From contig URIN01000030.1 in NCBI GenBank assembly GCA_900547915.1, positions 1 through 9,447 on the forward strand: a stretch of 9,447 bases of DNA. The letters run 5' to 3'. Each line of letters opens with the position of its first letter. Positions within the stretch are counted from its first letter, which is position 1. Shown here piece after piece: positions 7,082 through 9,447 of this stretch. Origin of the DNA: an uncultured Clostridium sp. GTDB lineage: Bacteria; Bacillota; Clostridia; Oscillospirales; Acutalibacteraceae. A model generated the notes under the pieces. It worked only from the letters and a program-made list of their open reading frames with translations, ran no database searches and was not told the origin of the DNA. A program made the translations under genes and the position numbers.

Positions 7082-7093
7082 AGCTTATAAGCT
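7082..7093. repeat. 12-bp perfect palindrome in DAHP synthase leader
   Basis: AGCTTATAAGCT is a perfect palindrome in the short leader of the DAHP synthase gene, between the predicted start of transcription near 7107 and the ribosome site. It could be an operator half of a larger site or a weak RNA hairpin. It resembles the GCTTwAAAGC core of the 46-bp elements only loosely. Confidence 0.4.
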
Positions 7094-7113
7094 AATACTA
7101 AAATTTTTATTTT

Positions 7114-7142
7114 ATTTTAATTCTTAAAAGCCTTATTGTCAA
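7114..7142 (-). promoter_or_regulatory. Sigma-A promoter of DAHP synthase gene
   Basis: On the minus strand TTGACA (7142-7137), a 17-base spacer and TAAAAT (7119-7114) form a near-consensus promoter. Transcription would start near 7107, with a leader of about 45 bases. This is too short for a T-box leader. Confidence 0.8.
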
Positions 7143-7148
7143 CAATAA
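7133..7148. promoter_or_regulatory. Candidate operator over the DAHP synthase -35 box
   Basis: TTATTGT-CA-ACAATAA is a perfect 7-2-7 inverted repeat that contains the whole -35 hexamer. A dimeric repressor bound here would block the DAHP synthase promoter. The regulator is not recognised. Confidence 0.5.
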
Positions 7149-7171
7149 AAGATTATTTACAAAAAGGCAAT

Positions 7172-7196
7172 AAAAAACGCGGGCATTAAGCCCGCG
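7172..7196 (-). terminator. Intrinsic terminator of the aldolase gene
   Basis: On the minus strand a perfect GC-rich 7-bp stem, CGCGGGC (7196-7190) with GCCCGCG (7184-7178), closes an ATTAA-sized loop and is followed directly by TTTTTT (7177-7172). It sits 17 bases after the stop codon. This is a classic strong Rho-independent terminator. Confidence 0.9.
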
Positions 7197-7212
7197 CTGA
7201 TCAAATAGATAA

Positions 7213-8190
7213 TTAAAAATTTTCAAGCAGAGCCTTGTAAAATTCGCAGTAGTCGCCGCGGTTTTCTGCGGTAAACGCCATAGCCTCTCTTGGATGGCGG
7301 TTAAGCTGACCTGTAAGCATATACTGAATATCATAGCCCCATTTAATACCGCTCTCTTTCAACGGCACCATATATTTTTCAATAAAAGTAAGAAGGCTGT
7401 ATAAATTATATTTCGGATTTTTAAGAAAGCCGAGTAAAAGTTCCATTGCGCAGTTACCTGCTCCCCTGCCCATTCCCATTGCGGTAGCATCAAGATAAGA
7501 AACGCCGTAGGACATAGTTTCAATTGTGTTGGCAAAAGCAAGATTTTGGTTGTTATGAGCGTGAAAACCAATAGCTTTACCGTACTTTTCACCTGCTTCA
7601 AGGTATACTTTCGCAAGTTTTTCAGCCGTTTCCGGAAAGAGTGAGCCATATGAATCCACAAGGTAAATAACATCAACACTTGAATTGCCGAGCATATCAA
7701 GAGCCTCCGTTATCTGCTCTGAGTTTGCCTGGCTGACTGCCATAATATTACAAGTAGTTTCATAACCGAGATCATGAAAATACTCTACCATCTCAACCGC
7801 GGCGGGTATCTGGTGAATATAGCAGGCAACACGAACCATATCAATAACCGATTCGCTCTTAGGCACAAAATCTGTTTTAAAATCGCACCTGCCAACATCA
7901 GCCATTACGGATATTTTCATATCTGAAATATTATCGCCGACTATTTTTCTTATATCTTCTTCATCACAAAATTTCCATTTGCCGAATTCATCGGGATTAA
8001 ACATATTTTTAGATGCGCGGTAACCAAACTCCATATAATCAACGCCGCTTTTTATGTTGGTTTTATAAAGCTCAGTTACAAATTCATCGGTAAATTCAAA
8101 GTTATTGCAGAGACCTCCGTCCCTTATAGTTGCGTCAAGCACCTTGATGTCATTTCTGACTGTCATCATATTACCTTTTCTGGGTGCCAT
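7213..8190 (-). CDS. HMGL-like (DmpG/IPMS superfamily) TIM-barrel aldolase, substrate unknown
   Basis: This 325-residue protein belongs to the divalent-metal aldolase/Claisen condensation superfamily that includes 4-hydroxy-2-oxovalerate aldolase, HMG-CoA lyase and isopropylmalate synthase. The N-terminal LDATIRDGG (18-26) carries the catalytic Arg23 and metal ligand Asp24. FHAHNNQNLAFAN (209-221) supplies the metal-binding pair His210/His212. GMGRGAGN (239-246) is the Gly-rich loop near the barrel end. The C-terminal about 70 residues replace the IPMS regulatory domain and do not resemble LeuA. The ATG at 8190 has AGGAGG 7 bases upstream; later Met8/Met9 lack this. It is a single-gene unit with a perfect consensus promoter. 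The acylating aldehyde dehydrogenase partner of DmpG is absent nearby, so the aromatic meta-cleavage role should not be assumed. The substrate is unknown. Confidence 0.85.
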   Translation of the reverse strand: MAPRKGNMMTVRNDIKVLDATIRDGGLCNNFEFTDEFVTELYKTNIKSGVDYMEFGYRASKNMFNPDEFGKWKFCDEEDIRKIVGDNISDMKISVMADVGRCDFKTDFVPKSESVIDMVRVACYIHQIPAAVEMVEYFHDLGYETTCNIMAVSQANSEQITEALDMLGNSSVDVIYLVDSYGSLFPETAEKLAKVYLEAGEKYGKAIGFHAHNNQNLAFANTIETMSYGVSYLDATAMGMGRGAGNCAMELLLGFLKNPKYNLYSLLTFIEKYMVPLKESGIKWGYDIQYMLTGQLNRHPREAMAFTAENRGDYCEFYKALLENF

Positions 8191-8208
8191 AGTTATTCCT
8201 CCTATACG

Positions 8209-8254
8209 TCACTTTGTTACTTTAAAGCTTTTATGCTTTAAAGTGGATTAGTGA
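8209..8254 (-). promoter_or_regulatory. 46-bp dyad/tandem element in aldolase leader (copy 2)
   Basis: On the minus strand the element runs TCACT, four bases, CACTTTAAAGC, six bases, GCTTTAAAG, three bases, CAAAGTGA. The core is a perfect 10-bp inverted repeat with a 6-base loop (8219-8228 and 8235-8244). It also contains two copies of the palindrome CTTTAAAG at 16-base spacing. It begins one base after the -10 box and so covers the transcription start. It aligns gap-free to 5844-5889. Confidence 0.65.
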
Positions 8255-8255
8255 C

Positions 8256-8284
8256 ATTATAGCAAAGAGTTTTACTGTTGTCAA
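8256..8284 (-). promoter_or_regulatory. Perfect-consensus sigma-A promoter of the aldolase gene
   Basis: On the minus strand TTGACA (8284-8279), a 17-base spacer and TATAAT (8261-8256) match the sigma-A consensus at every position. Such a promoter would be very active unless repressed. The 46-bp element right behind it is a natural site for such repression. Confidence 0.9.
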
Positions 8285-8294
8285 GAAAAAATAT

Positions 8295-8325
8295 AAAAAA
8301 CGGGCGGATAAATCTCCGCCCGTTT
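8295..8325 (-). terminator. Intrinsic terminator of serA
   Basis: On the minus strand a GC-rich stem pairs 8325-8315 with 8308-8298, including the core CGGGCGGA/TCCGCCCG. The loop is 6 bases and a T-run (8300-8295) follows. It begins 13 bases after the serA stop codon. Confidence 0.9.
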
Positions 8326-8338
8326 AATGAAAACAGTT

Positions 8339-9402
8339 TCATTTTATTACTCTTACTCTTGTAACACCGTCAATATCCTTTATATCATCAACCACGCTGT
8401 CTGAAACATCAGAATCAACATCAATTATACTGTAAGCAACTTCGCCGCGGTTTTTATCCACAAAGTTTGCAATATTAACACCGTCTCTGCTGATAGTATC
8501 GGTTATTGTTGCAATCATATTAGGCTGATTCTTATGGATAACGGTAATTCTTGCCACACCGCTCTTTTCAATTGCAGCCGCGGGAAGATTTACGGAATTT
8601 CTGATATTACCGTTTTCAAGATAATCAATAAGCTCCATAGCACCCATTGACGCACAGTTTTCTTCACTTTCGGGAGTTGACGCACCGAGGTGAGGAAGAG
8701 CGATTACTCCGTCAACGCCGATAAGCTCTGCACTTGGAAAATCGGTTACATACGCAGCCATTTTACCGTCCTCAAGAGCTGCAACGATATCCGCTGAATT
8801 TGCAAGATCACCTCTTGCAAGGTTGATAACACGAACCGTGTCTTTCATTTTTTCAATATTCTCTGCACGAATCATCTCTTTGGTATCAGGAGTAAGCGGA
8901 ACGTGAACGGTGATATAATCGGCCTGCGGGAAAATCTTATTGAGGTCAGTTTCAATAGTAACTTCCCTCTTAAGAGCCTCAGCGGCCTCTTCAGAAAGGA
9001 ACGGATCGTATCCAATTACCGTCATACCGAGATCAACAGCTGCATTCGCAACAAGTCTGCCGATTGCGCCGAGACCAATAACGGCAAGTGTTTTGCCCTT
9101 TATCTCCGGACCTGCAAAAGCAGATTTGCCTTTTTCAACGCTTTTGCTTACATTCTCATCATCTTTAATAGTTTTACACCATTCGATTGCCTTTGTTATC
9201 TTACGGCTTGAAAGAAGAAGCGCACAGATAACGAGTTCTTTTACAGCATTTGCATTCGCACCGGGAGTATTGAAAACGGCAATTCCCTCTTGAGTGCATT
9301 TATCAATCGGAATATTGTTTACGCCTGCGCCTGCTCTTGCGATAGCAAGAAGAGACTCTGGGAATTCCATATCGTGCATAGCGGCTGAACGCACCATAAT
9401 TG
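8339..9402 (-). CDS. serA: D-3-phosphoglycerate dehydrogenase, 5'-truncated at contig end
   Basis: The enzyme oxidises 3-phosphoglycerate to 3-phosphohydroxypyruvate with NAD, the first step of serine synthesis. About 353 residues are present. Numbered from the ATG at 9397, VRSAAMHDMEF starts the substrate/NAD region, GAGVNNIP is at 23-30, the Rossmann motif is GLGAIG (108-113) with NAD-binding Asp131, and the catalytic residues are Arg195 (ARGD), Glu224 and His236 (LPHLGAST). A C-terminal ACT domain (about 281-352) suggests feedback control by an amino acid. The ATG at 9397 is not the true start: the frame continues as Ala-Ile upstream of it, family members have roughly 35 more N-terminal residues ending in a similar ILVRSA block, and no ribosome site is present. 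The gene is interrupted at 9403 by adapter sequence, not by a biological break. serC or other ser genes may lie beyond the edge. Confidence 0.95.
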
Positions 9403-9447
9403 CTGTCTCTTATACACATCTGACGCTGCCGACGAATAGCCTTGTGT
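9403..9447. other. Nextera/Tn5 sequencing adapter with i5 index (artefact)
   Basis: Positions 9403-9421 are the 19-bp Tn5 mosaic end in reverse complement, and 9422-9435 (GACGCTGCCGACGA) complete the Nextera Read 1 adapter. Positions 9436-9443 (ATAGCCTT) are the reverse complement of AAGGCTAT, which I recall as i5 index S520, and 9444-9447 (GTGT) begin the P5 sequence. The order is exactly that of library read-through. This stretch is not genomic and should be trimmed. Confidence 0.98.

Noticed and set aside
7213..8190. Assignment as 4-hydroxy-2-oxovalerate aldolase of meta-cleavage catabolism or as isopropylmalate synthase
   Set aside because: Neither the dehydrogenase partner nor other catabolic genes are nearby, and the LeuA C-terminal domain is missing, so only the superfamily is supported.
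8903..9293. Open frames on the plus strand opposite serA
   Set aside because: They have no ribosome sites or recognisable domains and lie wholly within the strongly conserved serA coding sequence.
9395..9397. ATG as the start codon of serA
   Set aside because: The frame is open to the adapter boundary, the family continues N-terminally by about 35 residues, and no ribosome site precedes it.
9403..9421. Tn5/IS50 mosaic end as a genuine transposon boundary
   Set aside because: It is followed by the Nextera Read 1 tail, an i5 index and the start of P5 in library order, so it is a sequencing artefact.

Overview
This window looks like chromosomal sequence from an anaerobic Gram-positive bacterium of class Clostridia, plausibly a gut Oscillospirales/Ruminococcaceae-type genome. 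That is inferred from the moderately AT-rich sequence, strong AGGAGG-type ribosome binding sites, consensus sigma-A promoters, U-tailed terminators, an ECF-type BioY without dedicated ATPase partners, and a short ACT-domain SerA of clostridial type. The species cannot be read from the sequence. The last 45 bases (9403-9447) are not biological. They are Nextera/Tn5 sequencing adapter followed by an i5 index and the start of P5, so genomic sequence ends at about 9402.

Layout: bioY (22-588, minus) is the biotin-binding membrane subunit of an ECF transporter. It is divergent from a histidine kinase/OmpR-type response regulator pair (769-2995, plus). The shared intergenic region carries a strong bioY promoter overlapped by a good candidate BirA (biotin repressor) operator. 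A bidirectional terminator separates the two-component pair from the convergent ABC operon (5819 down to 3039, minus): lipoprotein binding protein, permease, ATPase. This operon belongs to the family whose best-known members are the TrpXYZ-type aromatic amino acid importers. Next come three single-gene units, all minus: type I DAHP synthase (6004-7062, entry to the shikimate pathway), an HMGL-like/DmpG-like aldolase of unknown substrate (7213-8190), and the C-terminal about 90% of D-3-phosphoglycerate dehydrogenase (serA, 8339-9402), cut at its 5' end by the contig end.

The right half therefore groups amino-acid supply genes: aromatic-type uptake, DAHP synthesis and serine synthesis (serine is also consumed by tryptophan synthase). 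Nearly every gene or operon has its own TTGACA-N17-TAnnAT promoter and its own hairpin terminator.

The most interesting signal is regulatory. The leaders of the ABC operon and of the aldolase gene share a 46-bp dyad-symmetric element (5844-5889 and 8209-8254), identical at 32 of 46 positions by eye with no gaps. It sits just downstream of the -10 box in both cases. Its pattern of change fits a tandem DNA operator better than an RNA hairpin, which suggests an undescribed small regulon joining the transporter and the orphan aldolase. No CRISPR array, tRNA, rRNA, insertion sequence or phage gene was seen, and no intergenic gap exceeds 300 bases.
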